A stretch of DNA of 64,000 nucleotides from NCBI RefSeq assembly GCF_014133895.1, contig NC_050730.1, positions 1,054,001-1,118,000 on the forward strand, read 5' to 3'. Of this stretch, positions 21,075 through 31,181 are shown one piece after another (the first letter of the stretch is position 1; each line of letters opens with the position of its first letter). Origin of the DNA: Torulaspora globosa. Its lineage: Eukaryota; Ascomycota; Saccharomycetes; Saccharomycetales; Saccharomycetaceae. Position numbers and translations under genes: made by a program. The notes beneath the pieces were generated by a model, which was not told the DNA's origin, did not search any database, and worked only from the letters and a program-made list of their open reading frames with translations.

Positions 21075-21872
21075 CTATACAGTCTGGGTACCATACCCAC
21101 GTATATCCTTGGCGAATCCCCAGCTCATGTTTTCGACGTGCTGGTCTCTCTTGATGATGACGCCCTGATCATTGTCGATAATGGCTAAGGTGTATTTCCT
21201 CGAGGAGCGTGCATCCCTGTAATATAAAACCTTCATACACTCGACGATTGTCTCCTCAGCTTCTTTCTGGCTGGTCTTTTCGATGTCGGACTCATGGTCT
21301 ATCTTCCGTCTTAACAGCGGAATCGCTAGATGGGCACCAAAACCGGTTGCCAAGGTGGGAGACCCGTAGGTGACCCCTAGTAAATTTACGTACCTCAGGA
21401 ACGGTTTGCTGTCCTCGACACCGGCGACAATCAGTGCGTTCCAAAGAGGATTCATTTTAGACCTGCGCTGGTACATCACAGCTGCCAAGTACTCGAAGAC
21501 ATTGCTAGGCCTCAACGCTTCTTCGTCATCCGCATACGAGTTGTCGTAGTTGTTTTCTGTCTGCAGCTCCTCTAGAAGATGCTCGATGTGTTGCATATCT
21601 GATATGTCTCCGGATATACCCACCACTGTATTCTTACCGACCGGAATCAGCCTTTCGACGTCACTAAAGCGCAGCAATGACCCGTAGGATCCCATATTAT
21701 CAGCAGCAATGACTACTCCATTGTTGTATTTCATAGATATGACAGAAGTACCAGTCACTATCGGCTGCTGAGTGTTCATTTTGGGATAGGCTGGAGCATC
21801 GGCAATGGCCCTGTTGTAGGCACCGTAGTGCTCGTCTGAAGGTCTCCCCCAGCTAAATGGATCGTGATTCAT
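21075..21872 (-). CDS. PRE4: 20S proteasome subunit beta 7 (Pre4)
   Basis: A 265-residue beta-type proteasome subunit matching S. cerevisiae Pre4 (266). A propeptide of about 40 residues (MNHDPFSWGRPSDEHYGAYNRA) precedes TGTSVISMKYNNGVVIAADNMGSYGSL, the beta-subunit core start. Beta 7 is not itself catalytic but contributes to the post-acidic (caspase-like) site and, through its C-terminal tail, to half-mer assembly. Other blocks are IVAGVEDSKPFLRYVNLLGVTYGSPTLATGFG. The gene shares an intergenic region with RET2 in which an Rpn4-like box is seen. Confidence 0.97.
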   Translation of the reverse strand: MNHDPFSWGRPSDEHYGAYNRAIADAPAYPKMNTQQPIVTGTSVISMKYNNGVVIAADNMGSYGSLLRFSDVERLIPVGKNTVVGISGDISDMQHIEHLLEELQTENNYDNSYADDEEALRPSNVFEYLAAVMYQRRSKMNPLWNALIVAGVEDSKPFLRYVNLLGVTYGSPTLATGFGAHLAIPLLRRKIDHESDIEKTSQKEAEETIVECMKVLYYRDARSSRKYTLAIIDNDQGVIIKRDQHVENMSWGFAKDIRGYGTQTV

Positions 21873-21932
21873 CTTATGGCGGTCGAATGACTGGGACTTG
21901 TGGATAATGCAGGTTTGCCTTGGCCTGCTAAG

Positions 21933-21941
21933 GGTGGCGAA
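21933..21941 (+). promoter_or_regulatory. PACE-like Rpn4 site upstream of PRE4
   Basis: GGTGGCGAA, one base from the proteasome-associated control element GGTGGCAAA, lies about 60 bp upstream of the PRE4 start. Rpn4 uses this element to raise proteasome genes together. Function here is inferred from position and similarity. Confidence 0.6.
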
Positions 21942-22001
21942 ATGGCTCTCTATTAGATCAAGCCGCTTAGTGCCAAGGAAGTATCACAGTGCGGGTAACA
22001 A

Positions 22002-22013
22002 CATCACGTGATG
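22002..22013. promoter_or_regulatory. 12-bp E-box palindrome CATCACGTGATG upstream of PRE4
   Basis: A perfect palindrome centred on CACGTG lies 130 bp upstream of PRE4 and just past the end of RET2. It fits a Cbf1-type site; which gene it serves is inferred. Confidence 0.45.
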
Positions 22014-22121
22014 ATTTTGGATAATACCAATCCTGGTTGATTTGGCCCATCGAGCTTACGGTATTTACTCTACGTAGTGCTGTCTCAGTCTGCAACAGTT
22101 GCGTACGTCCTCTGCTCCCGG

Positions 22122-23732
22122 TTAGATGACTATGTACTCCTCTGTCTTCAACGAAGTGATCACGTCATAAGGCAGGGCTTCCTCACCCTCCAGAGAGCTA
22201 GTGACATTAGATATGGACACACCGCTAATGCTTCTACCGCCAGCTTCCGAATGTTTAAATTCGACGTTGATTGGGAATAGACCATCTTCGTAGGCTGCCT
22301 CGATGGCGAAGGCAAAGACGCCTGACGTGGCAGGCGCAATCGACTCTAGTTTTATGGTAACGCCAGTGTCTTCATCGATGTCAACGATTGTTGCATTGTG
22401 TTCATTATTTTCTGCATTGATGGAAACGTTTTCCGTAAAGACAGGAAACGTGAATAGCACTTCGTTGAGTGTCTGTGTGTGATTTTCGTTAACTTCGAAT
22501 TCGACGGTGACATCGAAGACACCATCACTTTGTTCTGATGGTGAGACCCATGTTGAAATCTCCAATGGCAGCAAAGTCTTTTCGTCTGCCCCAGCAACCT
22601 TGCGCCATCTTAACACCCCAAGACTTTGATCGTTCGACGGAAATGCCTTTTCTTTGTCCCTCAGGCTGATGGTTTTTGAGTTCAGGAACTCGTTTTTGTC
22701 GATATTTGGATGAGTTTTGAATTGAAGCGACCTATCTTTAACGTCGACACTCTCATCTAACGCTAATTTCGCGTGTGCTAGCGCCCTGTCGCTCACACGC
22801 AATTCCAACACGCCCTTGAGTTCACTAGAGTTTATCGCGCCATCGCGGGTGATTTCTGCATTTACGGTTTCTTTGATGGAGATCAGTATACCGTTATTGG
22901 TAGGCTTCTCTTCCTCCTGGTCTTGCTGTGGTGCCCTGCTAAATCCGGGCGAGCGACCGCTGGTAGCCATGCCACGTTTAGATTGACCAGCTAATTTCAT
23001 ACCTCTACCATCACCATGATGGTTAGCTTCCGCCGAAGCACGACCATTAGTTTCCGCTGGTCTCTCCCTGTGAGACTGTATATATGATTGTTGGGCAGCA
23101 GCTGACGCGTGGCTATAGTAGCTGTTATACGCATTGGCTACGTTGGGATCATCGCTAGCCATAAATCTGTTAGAAGGAACACTGAATTCTGATGGTACGA
23201 TGCCCATTTTCCTTTCTTGCTCTCTCCTAGCGATTTCTTTTGCACGACGCTTACGCTCCTCAGTCGCTTCGAACTCCTTATTACGTTCAATGATCTCTTG
23301 GATCCTTTCCTCATGCGACTCGAGTGACAGGTAGGTGCTTACCTGAGTGATAGAAAGGTTTTCCTTATAACCCATCACCACAATCTCATCGAAAGAACTT
23401 AAAATTTCAAACGCATTGTCATATATCTCTGCTTCATCAAAGCTGCTCAAATAATGATTGACAGTCTGAGAGAACAGATTTAAAGTCGAGAGATCCATGA
23501 TGATGTTGGACTGGCGATTGGTGATCAATATGATGTAGTAGTCATCGAAGGGCCTGTAGACATACCTCACATGTTCGTCTTCGACGAACGTGTGCTCAGA
23601 CAGTATATTTGTGACTAAACTTTGGAAATTCGACAAAAGTTCAAGAACTCGATCCTTACTTATCTCCGTGAATTGACGCGACAATAGCGGCTTCCCTGCG
23701 CGTGTTGTGATCGAAGCAGCCAACACCACCAT
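22122..23732 (-). CDS. RET2: Delta-COP, COPI coat subunit Ret2
   Basis: A coatomer delta subunit that acts in Golgi-to-ER vesicle transport. From the ATG at 23732 the protein has 536 residues and begins MVVLAASITTRAGKPLLSRQF, exactly the family start; an ATG-like extension five codons upstream is not conserved. The N-terminal longin/adaptin-small-chain domain (residues 1-140) includes FVEDEHVRYVYRPFDDYYI and NIIMDLSTLNLFSQ. A charged linker (ERIQEIIERNKEFEATEERKRRAKEIARREQERK) follows, then a C-terminal mu-homology domain from about residue 280 (ISIKETVNAEITRDG) to the end. Length is close to S. cerevisiae Ret2 (546). Confidence 0.96.
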   Translation of the reverse strand: MVVLAASITTRAGKPLLSRQFTEISKDRVLELLSNFQSLVTNILSEHTFVEDEHVRYVYRPFDDYYIILITNRQSNIIMDLSTLNLFSQTVNHYLSSFDEAEIYDNAFEILSSFDEIVVMGYKENLSITQVSTYLSLESHEERIQEIIERNKEFEATEERKRRAKEIARREQERKMGIVPSEFSVPSNRFMASDDPNVANAYNSYYSHASAAAQQSYIQSHRERPAETNGRASAEANHHGDGRGMKLAGQSKRGMATSGRSPGFSRAPQQDQEEEKPTNNGILISIKETVNAEITRDGAINSSELKGVLELRVSDRALAHAKLALDESVDVKDRSLQFKTHPNIDKNEFLNSKTISLRDKEKAFPSNDQSLGVLRWRKVAGADEKTLLPLEISTWVSPSEQSDGVFDVTVEFEVNENHTQTLNEVLFTFPVFTENVSINAENNEHNATIVDIDEDTGVTIKLESIAPATSGVFAFAIEAAYEDGLFPINVEFKHSEAGGRSISGVSISNVTSSLEGEEALPYDVITSLKTEEYIVI

Positions 23733-24055
23733 CTCAAACAGATACAATTGAGCCCTTTAAGGATTCTAAAGCTTCCTCTTCTCGATCAATGGCTTTAAAA
23801 TCATTTAAATTTAGTGTGTTGTCAGTAAGCGTGCTGTTTTGTCTTGTCAAACTCAATTGGCGAGCCAAAGGCTCTATCAAAGGAGCCGTACAGAAGTATC
23901 TAGAGCGACTCAAAATCGTGTCGCCATTCTAATTGCAGAAGGCCAAGCATCCTCTGGAGTCATTGATGGTTGCGAAATTTCATCTAGAGTCCTTAGCCGC
24001 AGTCGGGAAATATCATCTTCTGATGACAGTTCTTTCGCCTAAAACCTGTTGAATT

Positions 24056-25910
24056 TTAGAGCCAGTAGGAGCTCTCGAAGGCGAAATTGAATGAGTATTT
24101 TTGAGCCAGCTCATAGACCCACATTCCTACTGTTTCGTAGTGATTCGAAGTTAGGTACGTCTCGAATTCTGGTCTATTCAGAAAGTGCCGCACTTTCCAG
24201 AAAACATCCCTGCCAGCTCCTTCTGTTAAAATATCGTATTCCAAAAGGATAATTACCTTTCTAATTCACCTAGCAGATTAACTAAGGGACTTCATGGAAA
24301 TTGATTTCGCCCTCGCAGATCTGTTCAATTGGAGCCGTACCACGCATATGTTTGGATTTAGAACGAAGTCCAACATCAACGGCTATTCCTGCTCGACCAT
24401 TTTAAGCTTTCTTGCTCGGGGTAAGAACTGTATAACGCGGTGATCATGTTTCATTTGCCCCAGGTTAATATGGGTGAATTTCCGAGTATTGGATGGATTG
24501 CTTGGATCGAAGGCAGTTGAGCTGGCGTCAATAATCTGGAGCGGGCACGCAACATGGTTCCGGTTCGAAGATACGGTACACTGAATACCCACCTCTCTAT
24601 CGCGAAACGTTTCTTTGTGGGGTGCGCAGCACTTTAACGCTTAACAGCACTTCAAGTCTTTTGTTGTCCTGCCCCCTGGAACTTGCTATCCTTCTTCTTT
24701 TCACTGTCAACAGGCTTCCGAAATCATCGTCTATAATGGAAGTTACATGAGGCATGAGTGACGAGTTTGGTTCCGAGCTTTGGTTCATGTTCTCTACCTC
24801 ATGCTTTGGTGGATCGGCCACGGTTTCCTTTATCGGACTGCCTTGGAGCTGGTCTCTATGATCAATCAGAATATTTGATCCAGAACCATGTATTTCCAAT
24901 GTGCTTATCGATTTCTTCATGTCAATGAAATTGATGGAGCAATACATTAAATTTGGGAATCCAGCGAGGCCCTTCGCTTCTCTTACGCTCTCTATCCCAC
25001 AATTGTAGCTTGTCGGAAATCAGCTTCCTGGGCTTTGCAAGCGGATTCCATTGTAACTCTTTCACCAGCTCTCGAGGGATCTAACATAAGAATCTCTGTC
25101 CAGGTTTGCTGGCTTCGGTTTACGCTGGTATTTGGGCAATCTCAGCTTGTAAAAGTCCAAAGCATTGAAATCAAGATCAAAAACTGTTCCTGCATGCGCT
25201 TGATGCTGTCACCACAATCATGAAAGACTCACTCAGCTATCCATTCTGTCGGCTGGAAAGATGTGTCTCGGCTTTCTAACAACCAAGAGCCTGATGTGGT
25301 AAATCATTAAGAACAAGTCAACTATCACCGATTCCTGCGCAAACTGCTAGCCTGTGGTATGATATGGTAGAATGGCGCTATTCAGCATCTCATCTTCCAT
25401 ATGAGAAATTCGATGCTGTAAAATGCTGTAAAAGTGCGGGGCATTTCAAGAAAAGTGATTTCACGCTTTTTCAACTCTTTCCTCGACATTTTACGTCCAA
25501 CTTCCACCACCATAGATCTTGAGACATGGTCGTTGAGTTAGCTATTGTATGGACTTCAAGTTCCGTCTTGCCAGTATCTCGCGCCCATCTCAATATAGCA
25601 AGGATTGAGGGTCCAAGCTTTGCTATATTGATCCTTTCCTTAACAAAATTCGTATCGTGGTGGCAACATCGATGATTTCTGTTCTCTGGCCATCTAGAAA
25701 GGCGACGATCGTTAGGCTCCCGCTTGCAGCGAATAACGTCAACAACGCAAGATTGAATGAACTTCGAAAACTCGCTCTTCTCAAACCGAATATAAAAGTT
25801 TGAAGTTTAGAAACATTTTTGAGTAGTCTTTGTGCCTTTTCCAGACTTATGCTCTCTTTTCTCCTGTTATTAGTTGCGCCATAGCCGCCGCCATCGGCGG
25901 CTAATTTCAA
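24056..25910 (-). pseudogene. ZIP2: Broken gene at the ZIP2 position
   Basis: In S. cerevisiae ZIP2 lies between PDE1 and RMR1; after allowing for the interleaved PRE4 and RET2 it belongs here, on this strand. Coding-like minus-strand pieces follow each other in the expected direction but in changing frames. The last 62 codons (24056-24244, ending FESSYWL and stop) read cleanly. Upstream, GIAVDVGLRSKSKHMRGT ends at about 24285, and pieces at 24383-24592, 24597-24947, about 24918-25065 (KELQWNPLAKPRKL) and about 25065-25190 continue. Frame changes or stops fall near 24258, 24284, 24390, 24600, 24930 and 25065. A 95-codon minus-strand frame at 25623-25910 may be the 5' part. Zip2 is an XPF-like protein of the ZMM crossover group. 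Identity rests on synteny and general character rather than an alignment. Confidence 0.72.
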
Positions 25911-26267
25911 TGAAGCATCACTGGGCTCCCCACGACGTAAATAACACTACAACTAGCGACGTCAAGACCTCATTAAAAGTATACGGGAACTGATTAAAAA
26001 TTCAAAGCATAGTACAGTTCAACACTTTGGACTATGTTTTTTTGGATGATTATCAACCATAAGATCAAACGCGCAGTGAGTTGAACTAAACAATAAAATC
26101 CGGTCAAACTAAAAACCAAGATGCCTGCAATTGGCTTTCTGCCCTCGAATGCGCCAGTAGTCATACATCTAGGTACCCTCAATGTCGCACCGTCTGACGA
26201 GGAGGTTCTACCGGACCTGAGCCTGCCCCAATTCCCAAGTGCTGGCGGAACTCCTTGCTTGTAGCTC

Positions 26268-27119
26268 TTAACTCCGGCTGTTTTCCTCTTCATCAGCTTC
26301 TTCATCTACAATTTCAAGCAGCTCGTCAGATTCATTCTCTGAGGCTTCTCCATGTGAGCGCGGCCTGTCTTGTCCACGGTCTTCCATCCTATCCTCCTCC
26401 CCACCTTCGTCTTCGTCATCGACGTCCATTGTTACGGTTTCAACTACTGCAACAGCAGGCGTGCTGGTATCGTCCAGCACCAGAGGATTCGAGCTGTCGT
26501 TTGTGAATGGCTTTATATTACCCAAGGTCGCGGAAGTCTGAGTCAGCTCCACTAAGGCATTATATCTAGAGACAAAGCGCGGTCTTACCGTCAACCTGGT
26601 CTCAAGCCACCGTGGAATATTGTGCTCCATGTTCCTTTCTGATCTTTCCTTTAGGATCTTGAATATGGTAGCAATGTCATCGAACGTTATCTGGCCGTTG
26701 TAAATATTGTCCTCGCATAGCACTATATCCAGACAAGGTATATCCAGCAGTAGTTCCTTCGAAAGGAATGAAAGACTACCGTAAAACTCTTCTAAAAATC
26801 GCCGCAGTGAGGCAAACAGCCCACTACAGGAATCATGGAGATCACTTTCTTTCTCGCATATGATTGAGGAAACATTCGGGAGACCAGTTTGGTCGTCGCA
26901 ATCGAACAACAAAAACAGATCAGTTTCGTATGATACGGTGACACACGGCTTCTCCTTTTTCAATAGCATTTCAGCAGCTTTGCGGGCTTCGATTTGGTCA
27001 GTCCCGTTTGAACCGCTCTCCAATTCATCCTCGGAACCCTCCTCCGGGACATCATCATACCCCAGCAGATCTTCCTCCTCATCAACTAATGACACCTGTA
27101 TGCCATCGCCTGCAGACAT
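26268..27119 (-). CDS. RMR1: Rmr1-like meiotic recombination protein
   Basis: A 283-residue acidic protein at the YGL250W (RMR1) position, between the ZIP2 relic and HFM1. The middle (KPCVTVSYETDLFLLFDCDD, LRRFLEEFYGSLSFLSKELLLDIPCLDI, LCEDNIYNGQITFDDIATIFKIL) resembles yeast Rmr1, whose loss reduces meiotic gene conversion and which has been linked to Cdc20-independent APC regulation only loosely. Both ends are very acidic and low in complexity (EEEDLLGYDDVPEEGSEDE; MDVDDEDEGGEEDRMEDR). It is longer than S. cerevisiae Rmr1 (about 241) mainly through the C-terminal acidic tail. No catalytic motif is visible; identification depends on synteny plus moderate similarity. Confidence 0.75.
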   Translation of the reverse strand: MSAGDGIQVSLVDEEEDLLGYDDVPEEGSEDELESGSNGTDQIEARKAAEMLLKKEKPCVTVSYETDLFLLFDCDDQTGLPNVSSIICEKESDLHDSCSGLFASLRRFLEEFYGSLSFLSKELLLDIPCLDIVLCEDNIYNGQITFDDIATIFKILKERSERNMEHNIPRWLETRLTVRPRFVSRYNALVELTQTSATLGNIKPFTNDSSNPLVLDDTSTPAVAVVETVTMDVDDEDEGGEEDRMEDRGQDRPRSHGEASENESDELLEIVDEEADEEENSRS

Positions 27120-27519
27120 TGTTGCTTCCTATGACCGCCTTATATACCTCACTCTTGTGCAGCTTTTAAACTGATAGGCATTGTTTGTTTATGGTGAGCT
27201 TTAAGCGCGAGCCTCCCTTGTTTGAGTAAACCACCTCCAAGCAAGAAGGAATCAAGTGCTGTGCAGGATAGAGGCTGATAGCACCCCAGTTGAGCACAGT
27301 GCCGTGGCCGACTATGAGGCATAAGTTTGACTCGATATTCAGTGAACCTGAGAGCAACAGGCGAGGGAATGAAATCGGTAGGCTGAGCATCGGACCGGTT
27401 TGGTTTGAGTACTAATTTATTACCCTTTGTGAAGCTTCCATAATCGAGCAGCACACTAACCTGCATTCCTGAGCACTTTTGAACAGAAGTGCTCATGTTA
27501 TGTCTCTTCAGTCAAAGAC
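27120..27519. promoter_or_regulatory. Divergent region RMR1 / HFM1 with 9-bp inverted repeat
   Basis: 400 bp between two meiotic genes. A perfect inverted repeat, TGAGCACTT (27470-27478) and AAGTGCTCA (27487-27495), sits 25-50 bp upstream of the HFM1 ATG. CACTAAC at 27454-27460, a near-match to the yeast intron branch site, is followed by CAG at 27484-27486. The frame from 27487 into HFM1 is open, so a short 5' intron as in S. cerevisiae HFM1 is possible, but I found no good 5' splice site. Minus-strand frames of 74 and 115 codons (27166-27390 and 27149-27496) overlap here and are unrecognised. Confidence 0.45.
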
Positions 27520-30500
27520 ATGACCAAGAGTAAGGGGCTCAATAGCCGCGGAGCTTTCAAGGTTGGTATAACATACAACAGTATCTTAGATGATCGAGAA
27601 AATGAAGAAGAACTGTCTGAAGGCGACAGTGGAGTGAGTTTCTTCACGGCTAAGGACAGCGGGATCGATGCTACAGCTGCTTCTCTCGATAACACTCAGC
27701 CGAGCAGCTTTCTATGCGATAATGATGAAATAGAAACTTCTTCGACTCTGGGCTATAGACAGAAGAAACGGCGGGTGGTTAAGAAGAAGAGTGCTCAAGA
27801 AGGCTGTTTGGGAATCGACGTGCTGCCTGATTCATTTCAAACGGCCTTCTCGTTTCGACAGTTCAATCGGATGCAAACAGAAGCCTTCCCAATTATCTAC
27901 AAAGGAGAGGAAAATTGCGTGATATCCTCCCCAACTGGGTCAGGCAAGACAGTATTATTTGAGCTGGCTATTATGCGACTCATTAAGGATATGAATGGCG
28001 CAACAGAAAATGTAAAGATCCTCTACATTGCTCCAACAAAATCCCTGTGCTGTGAAAAATTCAAAAACTGGAGCCCAAAGTTTTTAGGTCTCTCAGTCGG
28101 AATGCTAACTAGTGACACTTCTTTTTTGGAAACACAGAAGATTAAGAAATGCAATATAATAATAACAACTCCAGAAAAATGGGACTTGCTAACGAGAAAA
28201 TGGAAGGATTACGGTCGTTTGTTTGAGCTTATTAAGTTGATTTTGGTTGATGAGGTTCATATTTTAAGAGAAAGGCGAGGCGCAACTTTGGAAGTTGTCC
28301 TTACGAGGATGAATATATTCTGCGATAAAATTCGTATCATAGCTGTTAGTGCAACCATACCCAATGTAGAGGACATTGCTCAGTGGTTAGGGTCGAGGTG
28401 TCATGGCAAGTACGCTGAGGTACTGGCGTTCGACGACACATACAGGCAGGTGACGTTGGAGAAGCATGTATACGGCTATTCATTCCACGGTACGAATGAG
28501 TTTCAGCATGATTCTCTATACAATTTGAAGCTTGATGAGATTCTGGTCAAACACAGCAAAGAGCGTGCCGTTATGATTTTCTGCCCAACAAGAGCCTCCA
28601 CTGTTTCCACTGCAAAATATATTGCTAAACATTGCCCGAGTTCTATTGCTGGCCAAAGAAGAAATCAAAGCTATCGAGTTGATGACCAGAACCTAGCGTG
28701 CTTGGTTAATCAAGGCATTGCATTTCACCACGCTGGCCTATCCATGGCAGATAGGGAATTTGTGGAGCAAGGATTTCTAAACGGAGTGATCAAGGTCCTT
28801 TGCTCTACCTCCACGTTGGCGGTTGGAGTTAATTTACCAGCCTACTTAGTTGTCATTAAGGGCACGAAGATGTGGAATACGTCAGGCACTCAAGAATATA
28901 CCCAGTTAGATATACTACAGATGATCGGTCGAGCAGGCCGCCCTCAGTTTGAGAAGAATGGCTGCGCAGTAATTCTGACTGAATCTAAAATGAAAGATTC
29001 ATATGAGAAGCTGCTACTGGGCACAGACGAATTGGAGAGCGCCCTTCATTTGGAGCTCATCGAGCATTTAGCCGCCGAAATATCCTTGGGTACAATATTC
29101 TCCATTCAAACTGCGGTGAGTTGGTTGCGCAAGACATACTTTTATGTGCGTTCCAAGAAAAAACCTTCAGCATATTATCAGTTCAACATGGCGGTAAGGG
29201 ACAACCTGGATCAGGATTCTCAAATCACCCATTTTGTACAGCACCTGTTGGACAGACTACTTGAGTTCGAGATCATCGAGCGACAAAATGATAAACTCAT
29301 TTGTACACCTTATGGGAACGCAATGGCTCGCCATTATGTATTATTCGACAGCATGAAGCTATTTCTTGGAGCGCACAATAGCCAGGGTCCGGATGAAATC
29401 TTGAATTTCTTAGCTAATGCCAAAGAATTCGCTGATATCCGTATTCGACAAAAGGAGAAAAGGCTTTATAAAGAGATAAACGGTTCACCACTTTTGCGCT
29501 TTCCTTACCTCACTGACGGCAAGCAGAGCCGAATTATTGGTTCGCCTAGCCAAAAAATATCCTTACTCATACAGTATGAACTGGGTGGATTGGAGTACCC
29601 TTCGTACAATGGTGCCTTTGCCTTACACCAGACAATGGTACAAGACAAGCTACTGGTGTTCCGACATTGCTACCGGTTACTGAAATGCATGGTTGACATT
29701 TTTGTTGAGAGAGAAGACGGCACATCATTGAAGAATGCTCTATTCCTTCTCAGATCCGTAAGCGGCGTGTGTTGGGAAGATTCAGTGATGGTCCTACGCC
29801 AGCTGAAATCCATCGGATTGATCTCCGTCCGAAAACTCGTTCAAAGAGGCGTTCGGTGTCTGCAAGACATGCGTAAACTTTCTGACCAACAAATTGAATC
29901 TTACTTGAGTCTTAAGGTGGGCAACGGATCGAAAATAAAACGCGACGTGAATTCGCTACCACAGCTTGAAATGGAATGTACCCTGGAACATTTGAAAGCC
30001 CAAAAATCACATGTCATCGCAACGTTTAAAGTTCAGATAAGTGCAATCTTTACTTCATCTGTGTGGCATGGCCAGCATTTATCGGTTGATGTAGAAGTCT
30101 CGAAGGCCTCGGGTGAGCTCTTAGATTTCAGACGGATATCTTTGGCTTACCTAGCTTCACCACGAGTTTTCACAGTTGTCGCCGATATCAAATCGAGTAC
30201 TGATAATGTGGAGTTCAGTATGAATTGCTTGGAAGTTGCTGGACTAGGTGAGAGAACAAAATTTTTCGCTGCCGATCTCTTATCGAATTATCCAGAATCA
30301 TTAGTTGTCCCTGCTGTGAAAGGAAATGTACAATGTTTGCGGCAGCCGGAAGACATGGAGAGCTCGCCGTCATCGGATGATAGCATTTTGGAGTATTTAA
30401 GCACTCAGCGTGATGAAGCCCATAAAATGGCGGTAAAAAACGAAAGTGACACATCAGAACATAGGAAAATTCGATCGAATGGCAACTGCGAATGTTATCA

Positions 30501-30912
30501 CTCCTGTAAAGATAAAACGAGATGTAGGCACCTTTGCTGCAAAGAAGGCATACCAGGCAATTGTTTGCGAGGCAAAAATGGGGTTACCAATTCGCAATCA
30601 ATAGCATCAGTAAGCTGTGAGAGAAAAGATTCAGTAAATCCCACCGCAAATACTTCGCTACTGCCAGGGAGCTCGATAATTGTCGAATCTAAACGCTGCC
30701 GAGTTCCACCAGATTTGCTTCGCCAAGTCGCAGGCGATCGCGAGAGCTGGTCCGAATTGGAAGCTGTCAATGCACGAAATGACGATGACCTTCCATCTGT
30801 CTGTCTTCCATACAACGCGGGGCGACCAGCTTCTGCTGCATCTTCCAGTTCAGCTACGACTTCGAACACCGCAACTTCCGAGAAAGCAGAAGAATTGAAC
30901 TCGAGTGCTTAG
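27520..30912 (+). CDS. HFM1: Meiotic DNA helicase Hfm1/Mer3
   Basis: An 1130-residue Ski2-family 3'-5' DNA helicase that promotes interference-dependent meiotic crossovers. Walker A TGSGKT is at residues 139-144, DEVH at 244-247, the motif III SAT in AVSATIPNVEDIAQWLG, and motif VI QMIGRAGRPQFE near 467-478. A winged-helix and Sec63-like region follows (SLLIQYELGGLEYPSYNG, FRHCYRLLKCMVD). The C-terminal Cys/His cluster C990-C992-C996-C1002-C1006-C1007 (CYHSCKDKTRCRHLCC) is the family zinc knuckle. S. cerevisiae HFM1 has a short 5' exon and an intron; here the ATG at 27520 gives MTKSKGLNSRGAFKVG, which covers the conserved start of the protein but may omit a small first exon. The frame is intact over the whole length. 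Confidence 0.96.
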   Translation: MTKSKGLNSRGAFKVGITYNSILDDRENEEELSEGDSGVSFFTAKDSGIDATAASLDNTQPSSFLCDNDEIETSSTLGYRQKKRRVVKKKSAQEGCLGIDVLPDSFQTAFSFRQFNRMQTEAFPIIYKGEENCVISSPTGSGKTVLFELAIMRLIKDMNGATENVKILYIAPTKSLCCEKFKNWSPKFLGLSVGMLTSDTSFLETQKIKKCNIIITTPEKWDLLTRKWKDYGRLFELIKLILVDEVHILRERRGATLEVVLTRMNIFCDKIRIIAVSATIPNVEDIAQWLGSRCHGKYAEVLAFDDTYRQVTLEKHVYGYSFHGTNEFQHDSLYNLKLDEILVKHSKERAVMIFCPTRASTVSTAKYIAKHCPSSIAGQRRNQSYRVDDQNLACLVNQGIAFHHAGLSMADREFVEQGFLNGVIKVLCSTSTLAVGVNLPAYLVVIKGTKMWNTSGTQEYTQLDILQMIGRAGRPQFEKNGCAVILTESKMKDSYEKLLLGTDELESALHLELIEHLAAEISLGTIFSIQTAVSWLRKTYFYVRSKKKPSAYYQFNMAVRDNLDQDSQITHFVQHLLDRLLEFEIIERQNDKLICTPYGNAMARHYVLFDSMKLFLGAHNSQGPDEILNFLANAKEFADIRIRQKEKRLYKEINGSPLLRFPYLTDGKQSRIIGSPSQKISLLIQYELGGLEYPSYNGAFALHQTMVQDKLLVFRHCYRLLKCMVDIFVEREDGTSLKNALFLLRSVSGVCWEDSVMVLRQLKSIGLISVRKLVQRGVRCLQDMRKLSDQQIESYLSLKVGNGSKIKRDVNSLPQLEMECTLEHLKAQKSHVIATFKVQISAIFTSSVWHGQHLSVDVEVSKASGELLDFRRISLAYLASPRVFTVVADIKSSTDNVEFSMNCLEVAGLGERTKFFAADLLSNYPESLVVPAVKGNVQCLRQPEDMESSPSSDDSILEYLSTQRDEAHKMAVKNESDTSEHRKIRSNGNCECYHSCKDKTRCRHLCCKEGIPGNCLRGKNGVTNSQSIASVSCERKDSVNPTANTSLLPGSSIIVESKRCRVPPDLLRQVAGDRESWSELEAVNARNDDDLPSVCLPYNAGRPASAASSSSATTSNTATSEKAEELNSSA

Positions 30913-31181
30913 GTTCTGACGGTGAAATAAAATGACGCCCACTCATGAGAACCAACATTATGATGATTACATCTCTTCGATGTTACCGATGACTCAAATG
31001 TCACTCTCAACGTGAAAACTTTTCGGCTCTGGATTGATAGTATATCTACACTGACCTCCTAGCTAACGTTAGCCGTCCAACTTCAAGGCTTTAGAAACAT
31101 ATCACACCTGGCTTTTCTAAATCAGTTGCTCGACATTTCAAGTAAAAAGTTTATTCGCCGCTTGACGGGCCTCAAAGAAAT

